A stretch of 52,274 nt of DNA from Acidimicrobiia bacterium (GTDB lineage: Bacteria > Actinomycetota > Acidimicrobiia > Spongiisociales > Spongiisociaceae). Shown here one piece after another: positions 8,312 to 16,052 of this stretch (position 1 is the stretch's first letter; every line of letters begins with the position of its first letter). The notes under the pieces are model-generated. The model had not been told where the DNA came from and made no database searches. It saw nothing but the letters and a program-made list of their open reading frames with translations. The translations under genes were made by a program, and so were the position numbers. The stretch spans positions 1 through 52,274 of the forward strand of contig JAGWAN010000037.1 in the NCBI GenBank assembly GCA_021296345.1. The letters are read 5' to 3'.

Positions 8312-8994
8312 TGCTCGTCGGCGACCGCGGTGTTGGCAGCGAAGGCTCTCGCTGAAGCATCGGTGTGTTCGGCCATGAGCCGGGCTGCCTCTTCGGAATC
8401 GCCCGCCTTCAGCGCTGCGACGATCGCGGAATGCTCGGCGGGTCGTACCCGGCCTCCTCGCCTCGCAACCGTGGCGTGCGCCCATCCGATCTTCAGGTCG
8501 TAGCCGCATATCAGCTCATAGAGGTGCTCATTGCCGCTGGCTCGAGCGATCTCCTTGTGGAACTCGGACCCATACCGGGCACTCAACTCCCAATCTTGCT
8601 GCTCGACCGCTTCGATGCCGCGTTCGTTGATCGCCTCAAGTTTCCGGATGGTTTCGGATTCGATGGTCCTCGCCGCCAGCCTCACGGACAGCTGCTCGAG
8701 AGCGGCCCGCGCTTGGTAGTACTCGAGCACCTTTTCGGGTGCCGGCGTGGCGACCACGGCACCCCGACCGTGCGGCCGAAGCTCGACGAGCTTCTCCTCG
8801 GCGAGACGTCCGAGCGCCTCACGAACGGGGACGCGAGAGACCTCGAGCAAGGCTGCCATCTCGACCTCACGGAGCCGAGTATCCGGTGGGAGGTCACCTT
8901 GAACGATGTTCTGCCGGATCGTCTGGTAGGCGTACTCGCCCAGCGAGCGATGTTGCGTCGCGTCACCCAGGATGTGTGGATCGAGTTCTACCAT
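8308..8994 (-). CDS. GntR-family (FCD) transcriptional regulator, 228 aa
   Basis: An N-terminal winged helix (EYAYQTIRQNIVQGDLPPDTRLREVEMAALLEVSRVPVREAL is the recognisable stretch, here with its VSRVPVREAL recognition helix near residue 54) is followed by an all-helical FCD effector domain. Metal or ligand histidines are visible in SEFHKEIARASGNEH and in AEHSAIVAAL. FCD regulators usually respond to organic acids. The gene is divergent from the DRE-TIM lyase-like gene at 9154, with a candidate operator between them, so it probably controls that unit and itself. The ATG start has AAGG six bases upstream. Confidence 0.92.
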   Translation of the reverse strand: MVELDPHILGDATQHRSLGEYAYQTIRQNIVQGDLPPDTRLREVEMAALLEVSRVPVREALGRLAEEKLVELRPHGRGAVVATPAPEKVLEYYQARAALEQLSVRLAARTIESETIRKLEAINERGIEAVEQQDWELSARYGSEFHKEIARASGNEHLYELICGYDLKIGWAHATVARRGGRVRPAEHSAIVAALKAGDSEEAARLMAEHTDASARAFAANTAVADEH

Positions 8995-9036
8995 CAGGAG
9001 CCTTTTCGTGGACGAGGTCCGGCTGGGGCAAGCGGG

Positions 9037-9044
9037 TGTATACA
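9037..9044. promoter_or_regulatory. Candidate GntR operator TGTATACA
   Basis: A perfect 8-base palindrome, TGTATACA, lies in the divergent intergenic region, 43 bases before the GntR start and 110 before the GTG at 9154. FCD-type regulators commonly bind sites built on TGTATACA. Binding by the neighbouring regulator is inferred. Confidence 0.5.
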
Positions 9045-9153
9045 GGTATATGCTAACGTCGGCTCTGGTCCCCGCCCCCGAGCAGGTCGCTGGACCCGCC
9101 CGAGTGCTGGACGGTCCAACTGGGATTCAGCGCGAGGCGCGGAAGGAGGCGTA

Positions 9154-10467
9154 GTGACGTTGCAGGACCACTCTTGGGGACCTTGGCACAAACCACCCGA
9201 GTACTTCTCTGTACCGGCGTATTGGGATCCTGAGATCCAGGACGCAATTGCTGAGAAGGGGCGGTCGGTCAAGATCATCGACTGCACCCTCAGCGAGGGC
9301 GAAGACATGGTTGGCCGACACCTCTCGTGGGCGGCACGTATGCGCCTGGCGCACATGCTCGACGAACTCGGTGTGGGCGAGATCACGACTCCGATCGGCC
9401 TGTCACCGCGAGAACTCAAGGATTGGGTGAGAGCTGCCAAGCGCGAAGGCATCGAGACGCCCATCTGCGACAAGCTGATCGCACACGTGCTGCCTCTCGA
9501 GCAGGGCGACTGGAAGAAGCGGTACGACGAACACCTCGCATGCGAAGCGGACACGTTTGTCACGTTCCCCTTCTATCCGCAAATCAGCTACTGGAGCGAC
9601 TTCACAAAGGGTCCGTACACCAAGGACCAGGTGGTCGATGCGATCCACGAGACCGTGAGCTACGGCGTCGAGAAAGACGCTCAGATCATCTTCAGCTTCC
9701 CCGACTCGTTCCGTCACAGCATCGAGACCATCAAACTGTTCTGCAAGGCAGGAGTGGACGCGGGCGCCATGGGCATCTACGTCTACGACAGCCGGGGCCA
9801 GAGCAACCCGAGAGCCTCGTACCTCATTTGCCGCGAGATCAAGGAAACGATCGGGGACGCGATGCTGTACGTCCAGCATCACAACGACCTCGGAATGGCG
9901 ACGGCAAACTCACTCGCGGCTGCCGAAGCGGGCGCGGACTACATCGACGCGGCAATGAATGGTGTCGGCGACCGCTCGGGGACGGCGGCCCTCGAAGAGG
10001 TCGCATGCGCACTCTACGCATACGGCTGGGACGCCGGAGTGCGCCTCGACAAGCTGCTTCCGCTCGCCGAAGAGGTCGAGAGGGCATTCGGCGGCCACAT
10101 CAGCGCTGCCATCAAGCCCATCATCGGCTGGCAGGCAAACATGGAGGAGGGGTACGGCCACCGCGACCCCGACGATCCTCCGGAGAGCCCGATGGCGATT
10201 GCCGGTGAGGTTCTGGGCAAACCATTTGAAAGCGTGATAGGGCCCAACGTCTTCGGCAAGATTCACTACATCCAACCCGAGGGCCTGCACAAGCACAAAG
10301 AGATCATTGCCGACTTCATTGGAGAGCTCGGCTTCGAGTGCTCCGATGAAGACCTTGAAGAGGTGCGGAACCGCACCAAGGATGCTCTTCTGGGCAGGGC
10401 CGAGGGCTATATCACCATCGATGAGCTCAGGCTCATAGTGGAAGGGGTGTTGCAGGCGAATGACTGA
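9154..10467 (+). CDS. DRE-TIM metallolyase-like protein (HMG-CoA lyase/isopropylmalate synthase fold), 437 aa
   Basis: The start GTG follows GGAAGGAGG by a few bases; the frame is open far upstream but that part is antisense to the GntR gene. The TIM-barrel core has IIDCTLSEGED at residue 41, HHNDLGMATANSLAAAEAG from residue 242 and the NGVGDRSGTAALEEV loop. In active enzymes the first motif is D-x-T-L-R-E/D-G and supplies a catalytic Arg; here it is Ser47. The usual His-x-His metal pair reads Gln241-His242-His243. The fold is clear, but the chemistry may differ from Claisen condensation or HMG-CoA cleavage. It overlaps the next small gene by 8 bases and likely responds to the divergent GntR protein. 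Confidence 0.8.
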   Translation: MTLQDHSWGPWHKPPEYFSVPAYWDPEIQDAIAEKGRSVKIIDCTLSEGEDMVGRHLSWAARMRLAHMLDELGVGEITTPIGLSPRELKDWVRAAKREGIETPICDKLIAHVLPLEQGDWKKRYDEHLACEADTFVTFPFYPQISYWSDFTKGPYTKDQVVDAIHETVSYGVEKDAQIIFSFPDSFRHSIETIKLFCKAGVDAGAMGIYVYDSRGQSNPRASYLICREIKETIGDAMLYVQHHNDLGMATANSLAAAEAGADYIDAAMNGVGDRSGTAALEEVACALYAYGWDAGVRLDKLLPLAEEVERAFGGHISAAIKPIIGWQANMEEGYGHRDPDDPPESPMAIAGEVLGKPFESVIGPNVFGKIHYIQPEGLHKHKEIIADFIGELGFECSDEDLEEVRNRTKDALLGRAEGYITIDELRLIVEGVLQAND

Positions 10468-10777
10468 ACCCGGTCTGCCCCAGTACGTGATCCTGCATCA
10501 GTACGGCGTGGATCCCGACGGTGACACCCGGCAGCAGCTATGGCCCGAATTCGTGCCGAAGCTGAAGGAGATTCCCGGGTTCGTGGCTGTCTACACGTTC
10601 GATGATCCGGACGCCCGAGAAGGTGTCAGCCTCACCTTCTGGGAAACCGAAGCCGCCGCCCAGGCCTACATCGACAGTGATGCCAGGCAGAGGCTCGACA
10701 CACTGGCTTCCGAGTTCCGCCCGGCGACGGATCGCCGCATCATGAGAATCCTGCAAGCAGACGATCCGCGCAGGTGA
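10460..10777 (+). CDS. Small dimeric alpha/beta-barrel (ABM-like) protein, 105 aa
   Basis: A single-domain protein with the beta-alpha-beta pattern of antibiotic-biosynthesis-monooxygenase-like or EthD-like proteins: YVILHQYGVDP, a helix around QLWPEFVPKLKEIPGFVAVYTFDDPD and VSLTFWETEAAAQAYIDS. It overlaps the lyase-like gene upstream, so both are made from one transcript. Proteins of this fold act as cofactor-free oxygenases, isomerases or accessory subunits; no specific role can be assigned. The fold call rests on pattern only. Confidence 0.65.
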   Translation: MTEPGLPQYVILHQYGVDPDGDTRQQLWPEFVPKLKEIPGFVAVYTFDDPDAREGVSLTFWETEAAAQAYIDSDARQRLDTLASEFRPATDRRIMRILQADDPRR

Positions 10778-10835
10778 GGGAGAACGAAATGAGAATGGAT
10801 TCCGAAAAATCGGGAGACGAGGGAAGGAGACGACA

Positions 10836-12074
10836 ATGACGACAAGGAGAACCAGGGGCTTTCACGGGCTCTTGATCCTGGGGCTTGCCTTCGCTTTGGC
10901 CGCGTCGGCCTGCGGAGGCGACGATGCGACGGCGCCACCGGAAACTGTGGTGGTCACTGAGATTGTCGAGGTGGAGGTCGAGGTCCCGGGCGAGACGGTC
11001 ACTGAGATTGTCGAGGTGGAGGTCGAGGTCCCGGGCGAAACGGTCACCGTGACTTCCATCGTTACCGAGATCGTCACCGAGACCGTCACCGAAACCGTAG
11101 AGGTCGAAGTGACAGCGCCACCACCGCCACTGTCCGAGTCGAAGGTGCGCTGGGCCGGCTTCGGCGGCATGGCCGAGCTCTTGTTCTTCGTAGCGGAGGA
11201 CGGCGGCTTCTTCGAGGCCGAGGGTCTCGAGTTGGAGCGCATCGAGCTGGCAGGCGGCGTTAACCTGTTTACGGCTCTTGCCAGCGGATCGGTCGCGTTC
11301 ACTCAGTTGGGCACCCAGCACGGCATCAGAGCGGTGACGAACGGTCTCGACTTCCGCGGCATCTTCGGTTTCTCGCATGGCCCGAACGAATTCGGCATCA
11401 TCTCAGCTGAGGCTGCCGCTGCTGCGGGTATAACCGAGGACTCGACGATCGATGAGAAGTTCGAGGCGCTGCGCGGCCTCACGATCGGCACGGGTCGACC
11501 CGGCTCGACGACGACGACTCTGGCAATCGGAGCCATGGAACAACGAGGCATCGACACCGCGACCGAGGTCGAGTTGGTTCCGCTCGGGAGCGGCAGCGCG
11601 ATGCTGCCCGCGTTCCAGGCTGGTGAGATCGACGCGTTCTTCTGGATTCCTCCGGAAACGCAGGTAGCGGCCTTGGAGGAAGGCGTAGTGACGATCGACT
11701 TCCGGGTTCTGCCCGAGCTCGCAGGCGTCAACTGGGCAAGCTTCTTCACGACGGACAACTACATCCTCGAGCACCCCGACACGGTGCAAGCCTTCCTGCG
11801 CGCGGTCCTCAACGCAAGGGAATGGGCATTGGCAAACGAAGGCGATGCGCGCGAGATCGCCAGGGCGCGGTTCCCGGACCTCGAGGAGTCGGCGTTCGCC
11901 GCGTCCTTCCAGATCGACTACGACTCGCTCAAGCCGTCGATCTTGTTCAGTGAGGATGGCTTCGAGAAGTGGAGGTACATCCTCAATCTCCCGAACACGA
12001 CTCTGATGAGCGCGGTCGCCACCAATGAACTAGTGATCCAGGCTGCGACGGAGTTGGGCATACCGATCGGGTGA
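10836..12074 (+). CDS. ABC transporter substrate-binding lipoprotein (NMT1/TauA-like), 412 aa
   Basis: An N-terminal lipoprotein signal peptide (LLILGLAFALAASACGG, lipobox ending at Cys near residue 27) is followed by an unusual Val/Glu/Thr-rich linker of about 65 residues. The solute-binding domain of the nitrate/sulfonate/taurine/thiamine-precursor class begins at about residue 105 (VRWAGFGGMAELLFFVAEDGGFFEAEGLELE). The pattern GRPGSTTTTLAIGAMEQRGI and FQAGEIDAFFWIPPE is typical of the family. The start has GGGAAGGAGA upstream. The matching ATPase and permeases follow, but a hairpin, a MITE-like element and a tnpB element now separate them. The ligand is unknown; the neighbourhood suggests an organic acid. 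Confidence 0.9.
   Translation: MTTRRTRGFHGLLILGLAFALAASACGGDDATAPPETVVVTEIVEVEVEVPGETVTEIVEVEVEVPGETVTVTSIVTEIVTETVTETVEVEVTAPPPPLSESKVRWAGFGGMAELLFFVAEDGGFFEAEGLELERIELAGGVNLFTALASGSVAFTQLGTQHGIRAVTNGLDFRGIFGFSHGPNEFGIISAEAAAAAGITEDSTIDEKFEALRGLTIGTGRPGSTTTTLAIGAMEQRGIDTATEVELVPLGSGSAMLPAFQAGEIDAFFWIPPETQVAALEEGVVTIDFRVLPELAGVNWASFFTTDNYILEHPDTVQAFLRAVLNAREWALANEGDAREIARARFPDLEESAFAASFQIDYDSLKPSILFSEDGFEKWRYILNLPNTTLMSAVATNELVIQAATELGIPIG
10953..11042 (+). repeat. 45-bp tandem repeat in lipoprotein linker
   Basis: Two copies of a 15-codon unit (10953-10997 and 10998-11042) that differ at one base. They encode VTEIVEVEVEVPGET twice, lengthening the linker between the lipid anchor and the binding domain. 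Confidence 0.9.
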
Positions 12075-12102
12075 CGTGCCGGTAGCCCTTCAGAGGGTTG
12101 AT

Positions 12103-12135
12103 GATGGGAGCCGGCGCTCGGCGCCGGCTCCCATC
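12103..12135. promoter_or_regulatory. Strong stem-loop after the binding-protein gene
   Basis: GATGGGAGCCGGCGC and GCGCCGGCTCCCATC pair perfectly (15 bp) over a TCG loop. No T-run follows. Such hairpins after the binding-protein gene of ABC operons often stabilise upstream mRNA or attenuate read-through, which gives excess binding protein. Here the following transporter genes are also separated by insertions. Confidence 0.7.
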
Positions 12136-12159
12136 CGCACTGGTGGGGACCAGCCTTCA

Positions 12160-12266
12160 TAGGCGCATGCTGAAAAAGACGAGGAACTGGTTGGTGCGCC
12201 ACGCGTTGACCCGGGGGCTCCGTTGCCGGCGATCGGGCCGACTGGACATTTTTCAGTACGCTCCTA
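12160..12266. mobile_element. MITE-like inverted-repeat element, copy D
   Basis: Ends TAGGCGCATGCTGAAAAA (left) and, in reverse complement, TAGGAGCGTACTGAAAAA (right), 15 of 18 identical. The interior resembles copy A at 4697-4798. It lies immediately before the tnpB element, inside the ABC operon. Both flanks carry TAG/CTA, which may reflect the target sequence. Confidence 0.75.
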
Positions 12267-12298
12267 GCTTGCGGTTGCGACCTTCTCGCGTTGCTGTG

Positions 12299-12324
12299 AG
12301 GTATCCACGGGGGCTTAGATACCT
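12299..12324. repeat. Hairpin at the probable left end of the tnpB element
   Basis: AGGTATC and GATACCT form a 7-bp stem around a 12-base loop, about 55 bases before the tnpB ATG. Subterminal hairpins are normal at the ends of IS200/IS605-type elements. The exact element boundary cannot be fixed without homologues. Confidence 0.45.
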
Positions 12325-12379
12325 GGGTAGACAGGGGGTTGGTTCCGTTTGTGTCACACCCGGTTTGTATCGTGACCGC

Positions 12380-13699
12380 ATGGCACAGTTGACGGAGACG
12401 TTCCGTTTCGGGGCGAAGTGTTCCCCTTCTCAGCATCGCCGCCTGGTCGAAGTGTGTGGCATGTGTTCGGAGTTGTACAACGCGTGTTTGGAGTCGTGGA
12501 GGGGCACGTACGCGTGGTGGCGGGAGCATCATCCCGACGGGGCGCCTCTCCCAAGGGACCGGTCCCAGAGCCATTTCGACCGGTTGAAGATGTTCACCGG
12601 GGTACGCCGGGACTGTCCCGAATGGTCGGCTGTGTCCGTGAAGGTGGGTAGGGGCGTGCTACGCCGTTTCCACCGGGCTGAGCGGTCCTTGTACAAGCGC
12701 TGCCAGACGGGTAAGCGGCCGGGGTATCCACGGTTCAAGTCCCGTCACAGGTGGCGGACCATCGAAATACCTGATGTGTCCCCGTCGATGCTCGTTCCCC
12801 CCGGCACCCGCAAGAACCGCTCCGACAGGTGGTGGCGGCTCGCGGTCAAAGGGCTTCCCCGCCTACGGTTCCGTGACAAGGGGAACCGCCTTGCTACCGC
12901 GTTGGGATGCGGAGCGCGGGTGGTGGATCTGCGGGTGGTCCGCACCGCGCTGCGGGTAGAAGTCCACGCAGTCGTCAAACACTCCCGAGCAGACAACCCG
13001 CCCGCAGAAGAACCGGTCCGTCCCGTAGGGGTCGACGTGGGACTCCGCTCACGTCTGGCCCTCTCCGACGGAACCACCGTCGGAGCCCGACAACCCGACC
13101 GGGGCACGATCAAACGCCGCCAACGGGCACTGTCCCGCGCTGTGAAAGGCTCCCGGGGGCGTGCCAAGAAACGATCAGCCCTTGCGAAAGCATGGCGCCG
13201 GGAGACAGAACGGGCACGCCAAGCCGACTACCGGCTCGTCCACCACCTGATCAGCTCCTACGACGGCGTCGCTGTCGAAGATCTCAACGTGGCCGGGATG
13301 CTGCGGGCGAAGATGTTCTCCCGCCAGATATCCGACCAACGATGGGCTGCGCTCACCCAAATACTGGAACACAAAGCTGAAAAGGCTGGTATCCCGTGTG
13401 TGAGAGTCAACCCGGCCAACACCACCACCGACTGCTCCCACTGCGGACACCGCCAACCCATGCCACTGGGTGCACGCGTCTACGCCTGCGGGGACTGTGG
13501 GATGGTGATGTGCCGGGACGTCAACGCAGCACGGAACATATGCGCCCGGGCCTTCCCGGGGTCGGGAGGGACCCTCCCCGACGCGATGCGCACAACAAAC
13601 TTCCGACATAAGACCCATGACACCTCCAGGGAACCGTGGGCAGACGGACATCGCAGAACAGTATCTCCTGAGCAGACCAACGTCTACTCAAGTATATAA
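12380..13699 (+). CDS. tnpB: TnpB-family RNA-guided nuclease (IS605 OrfB), 439 aa
   Basis: A solo tnpB without tnpA. It shows the N-terminal helical part (RFGAKCSPSQHRRLVEVC), the RuvC-I Asp in PVGVDVGLRSRLALSDG, the RuvC-II Glu in VAVEDLNVAGM, a zinc ribbon with CSHCGH and YACGDCG, and the RuvC-III Asp in CRDVNAARN. All three acidic residues are kept, so the nuclease may be active. The ATG at 12380 matches the family N-terminus; upstream codons run through the MITE-like element and are rejected. It separates the substrate-binding lipoprotein from the ATPase of the same ABC operon. In this family the 3' end of the gene also encodes the guide-RNA scaffold. Confidence 0.93.
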   Translation: MAQLTETFRFGAKCSPSQHRRLVEVCGMCSELYNACLESWRGTYAWWREHHPDGAPLPRDRSQSHFDRLKMFTGVRRDCPEWSAVSVKVGRGVLRRFHRAERSLYKRCQTGKRPGYPRFKSRHRWRTIEIPDVSPSMLVPPGTRKNRSDRWWRLAVKGLPRLRFRDKGNRLATALGCGARVVDLRVVRTALRVEVHAVVKHSRADNPPAEEPVRPVGVDVGLRSRLALSDGTTVGARQPDRGTIKRRQRALSRAVKGSRGRAKKRSALAKAWRRETERARQADYRLVHHLISSYDGVAVEDLNVAGMLRAKMFSRQISDQRWAALTQILEHKAEKAGIPCVRVNPANTTTDCSHCGHRQPMPLGARVYACGDCGMVMCRDVNAARNICARAFPGSGGTLPDAMRTTNFRHKTHDTSREPWADGHRRTVSPEQTNVYSSI

Positions 13700-13705
13700 G
13701 GCCCT
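13540..13705 (+). ncRNA. Possible omega RNA (reRNA) overlapping the tnpB 3' end
   Basis: Position is inferred from family behaviour: the scaffold of the guide RNA usually overlaps the last part of tnpB and runs to the right end of the element, with the guide read from the flanking DNA. If so, the native guide here would read into the first codons of the ATPase gene. The boundary near 13700 is a guess; I did not find a decisive fold by eye. Confidence 0.3.
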
Positions 13706-13709
13706 ATCC

Positions 13710-14498
13710 ATGATCAACATAACCGGCGTGTCGAAGTCCTTCGAGAAGGACGGTCAGAAGATCGACGCGGTCAAGGACTTCTCACTCACGGTCAGCGACG
13801 GTGAGTTTGTAGCGCTCATCGGTCCGAGTGGGTGTGGCAAGTCGACCGTTCTCAACATGATCGCGGGATTGCTCGCACCTGAAGAGGGCACCGTTGAGTA
13901 CAACGGCGACCTGGTTACGGCTATCAACACCTCCGTCGGTTACATGACCCAAAAGGACTCGCTCCTCCCGTGGCGCACTACGGAGGGCAACATCTCGGCC
14001 CCGCTCGACATCCGGCGCGTCCCGAAGTCGGAGCGGGCCGCCTTGGTATCGCAGGCCATCGAGAAGGTCCGGCTTGGAGGGTTCGAGCGTCATCACCCGG
14101 ACGAGCTCTCAGGCGGGATGCGCAAACGGGTACTCCTCGCGAGGACGTTGATCTACGAGCCCGACACGCTGCTGATGGATGAGCCATTCGCCGCCCTGGA
14201 CGCACTGCTCAAACTCGTGATGCAGGAAGAACTGCTTCGAATCTGGAGTGAGGCGCGAGCCACCGTGGTGTATGTGACCCATGATCTGACTGAGGCGATC
14301 AGCATCGCCGACCGTATCGTGGTGTTCAGCAAACGCCCCGGTCGGATAGTGCTCGACCTGCCGATCGAACTTGAGCGTCCCCGCGACTTCGACACCATTC
14401 GAAGCTCACCCGAATTCCTGAAACTGCACAACAGGGTTTGGGCGACACTACGCCATGAAGTGGTCAGCCAGGAAGAAGCCAGCGGTGAAGGCCGCTGA
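13710..14498 (+). CDS. ABC transporter ATP-binding protein (TauB/SsuB-type), 262 aa
   Basis: Canonical nucleotide-binding domain: Walker A GPSGCGKST near residue 42, Q-loop in GYMTQKDSLLPW, signature LSGGMRKRV, Walker B LLMDEPFAALD and the switch His in YVTHDLTEA. It would energise import of the ligand bound by the lipoprotein at 10836-12074. The start ATG at 13710 matches the family N-terminus (MINITGVSKSF) but has no good ribosome-binding site, as expected if the tnpB element was inserted directly upstream. Its stop overlaps the next ATG (TGATG). Confidence 0.93.
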   Translation: MINITGVSKSFEKDGQKIDAVKDFSLTVSDGEFVALIGPSGCGKSTVLNMIAGLLAPEEGTVEYNGDLVTAINTSVGYMTQKDSLLPWRTTEGNISAPLDIRRVPKSERAALVSQAIEKVRLGGFERHHPDELSGGMRKRVLLARTLIYEPDTLLMDEPFAALDALLKLVMQEELLRIWSEARATVVYVTHDLTEAISIADRIVVFSKRPGRIVLDLPIELERPRDFDTIRSSPEFLKLHNRVWATLRHEVVSQEEASGEGR

Positions 14499-15261
14499 TG
14501 CTGTCGACTAGGCCGAGGGTCGCCTTCGCGCGTTTCCTGATCATCGTCGGCATCGTCGTCGCTTGGGACCTCGCCAGCCGTACGTTCATCGATCCGTTCT
14601 ACATCAGCCAGCCTTTCGACGTTGCCGAGAGACTGTGGGACTGGGTGTCGACCGGCGACATCGTCGAGCATGTCCTCGCGACGATGTCCGAGCTTGTATT
14701 TGGCCTGGTCATCGGAGTCGTTCTCGGAGTGCTCGTAGCCTTGATACTGGGCTCCAGCCCGACCCTCGCTGCGGTGTTCCGTCCGTTCGTCACGGTGGCT
14801 TACAGTTTCCCCCAGTTGGCTGTGACCCCTCTTTATATCTTGTGGTTCGGTGTGTTTCTCATGCCCAAAGTCGTGTTGATCTCCGTCGTTGTCTTCTTCC
14901 TCATGTTCTTCAATACGTTCGAAGGTGTGAAGAACGTCGAAGGCGACCTCATCGCAGCCATGCGCGTCATGGGAGCGAAGCGCTTCGACGTGTTCCGCAT
15001 CGTGGTCCTACCGGCCAGCGCCGTCTTCCTGATCACGGGGCTGCGCCACGCTGTGCCATTCGCGCTGCGCGCGGCCGTGTTTGGCGAGTTCCTTGCCTCG
15101 GTGCGAGGGGTGGGCTTCCTCGCAGTCACATCTGCGCGCTCCTACTGCAGCGCAGGCCTCTTCGCCGCACTCGCGTCAACGCTCTCGTGAGCTGGTTGGA
15201 GCGTGTGGTGCTGCCATGGCGTTCCGCCGGCGTCGATGTAACCGCGGTGATGCAGCGATGA
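14498..15261 (+). pseudogene. ABC transporter permease with internal deletion and frameshift
   Basis: The frame from ATG 14498 encodes 230 residues of a SsuC/TauC-type permease (transmembrane segments and the EAA-like loop DLIAAMRVMGAKRFDVFRIVVLP), then stops at 15190 after GLFAALASTLS. The missing C-terminus is found in another frame just before that stop: VNALVSWLERVVLPWRSAG, running to TGA at 15261. That TGA overlaps the next gene as ATGA, exactly as an intact operon gene would. Between the two parts about ten hydrophobic residues of the last membrane segment are missing. A short deletion plus frameshift, real or an assembly error, explains this. Confidence 0.75.
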
Positions 15262-16052
15262 TCGAGCGAGCCCCCATGTGGCGAATCCGTCTCTACCAGC
15301 TGATAGTGCTGGGCGTGTTCCTCGGCGGCTGGGAGTGGGTGTCAGATCGGCACATTCGAACTCTCTGGATCAGCAAGCCTTCGTTGATCGCGGAACGGAC
15401 CCTTGATTGGTTCTTTAGCGGGTTCATCTACTCCCACATCCTCGCAACTCTTCAGATCGCCGGGCTCGGACTTCTCATCGGAACGGCCATCGGCGTCGTG
15501 TTCGGCATCGTGCTTGGCCTTCAGCGATCGCTGTCACGTTTGCTCGATCCCATCCTGGGCGGCGCGTACACGCTGCCACGAATCGCCTTCCTCCCCGTGT
15601 TGCTCTTCTGGTTCGGATTCGGGTTCAGGCCGCTGGTGGCGCTCGTCGTTTTGATGATCTTCTTCGTACTTTTCTACAACACGAGGGCAGGTGTCGAAAG
15701 CGTCGACGGCGACTTGGTTGCAAGCATGCGCGTCATGGGGGCGACGCGCCTCCAGGTGATCCGGATGGTGATACTGCCGTCAATCGTTCCCTTCGTCCTG
15801 GCGGCGATGATGATTGCGGCGCCGTATGCGCTGGTCGGCGCGATCGTTGGCGAGATCTTCATCGGTAGCAGAGGCCTCGGGTTCCTGATCGTCTCATCGA
15901 CAGGGGGTCTCGACCTCACCGGCACGTTCGCGGCCTGCCTCGTGGTCACCGTCATCTCGCTGATCGCGACCCTCGTTATCGCCCGACACGGTCCCAGGTT
16001 GCTCGGACGAAGCCCGGGAACCATCGGCGGTAGTGCCGGCGCAGCCTTTTGA
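15258..16052 (+). CDS. ABC transporter permease (SsuC/TauC-type), 264 aa
   Basis: A complete inner-membrane permease with about six membrane segments and the conserved cytoplasmic loop DLVASMRVMGATRLQVIRMVILP, which contacts the ATPase. The ATG at 15258 overlaps the ancestral stop of the first permease; the frame is open upstream but that part lies in the other permease. With the first permease damaged, this subunit might function as a homodimer, or transport may be lost. It overlaps the MFS gene by four bases (TTGA). Confidence 0.9.
   Translation: MIERAPMWRIRLYQLIVLGVFLGGWEWVSDRHIRTLWISKPSLIAERTLDWFFSGFIYSHILATLQIAGLGLLIGTAIGVVFGIVLGLQRSLSRLLDPILGGAYTLPRIAFLPVLLFWFGFGFRPLVALVVLMIFFVLFYNTRAGVESVDGDLVASMRVMGATRLQVIRMVILPSIVPFVLAAMMIAAPYALVGAIVGEIFIGSRGLGFLIVSSTGGLDLTGTFAACLVVTVISLIATLVIARHGPRLLGRSPGTIGGSAGAAF

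Noticed and set aside
8365-9153. 700-residue reading of the DRE-TIM gene
   Set aside because: The first 263 codons are antisense to the GntR gene; the GTG at 9154 has a strong ribosome-binding site.
12103-12135. Intrinsic terminator
   Set aside because: The stem is very strong but is followed by CGCACTGG, not a T-run, so it is listed as a regulatory hairpin.
12098-12379. Longer TnpB start
   Set aside because: It would include the hairpin and MITE-like copy D; conserved TnpB sequence begins at MAQLTETF.
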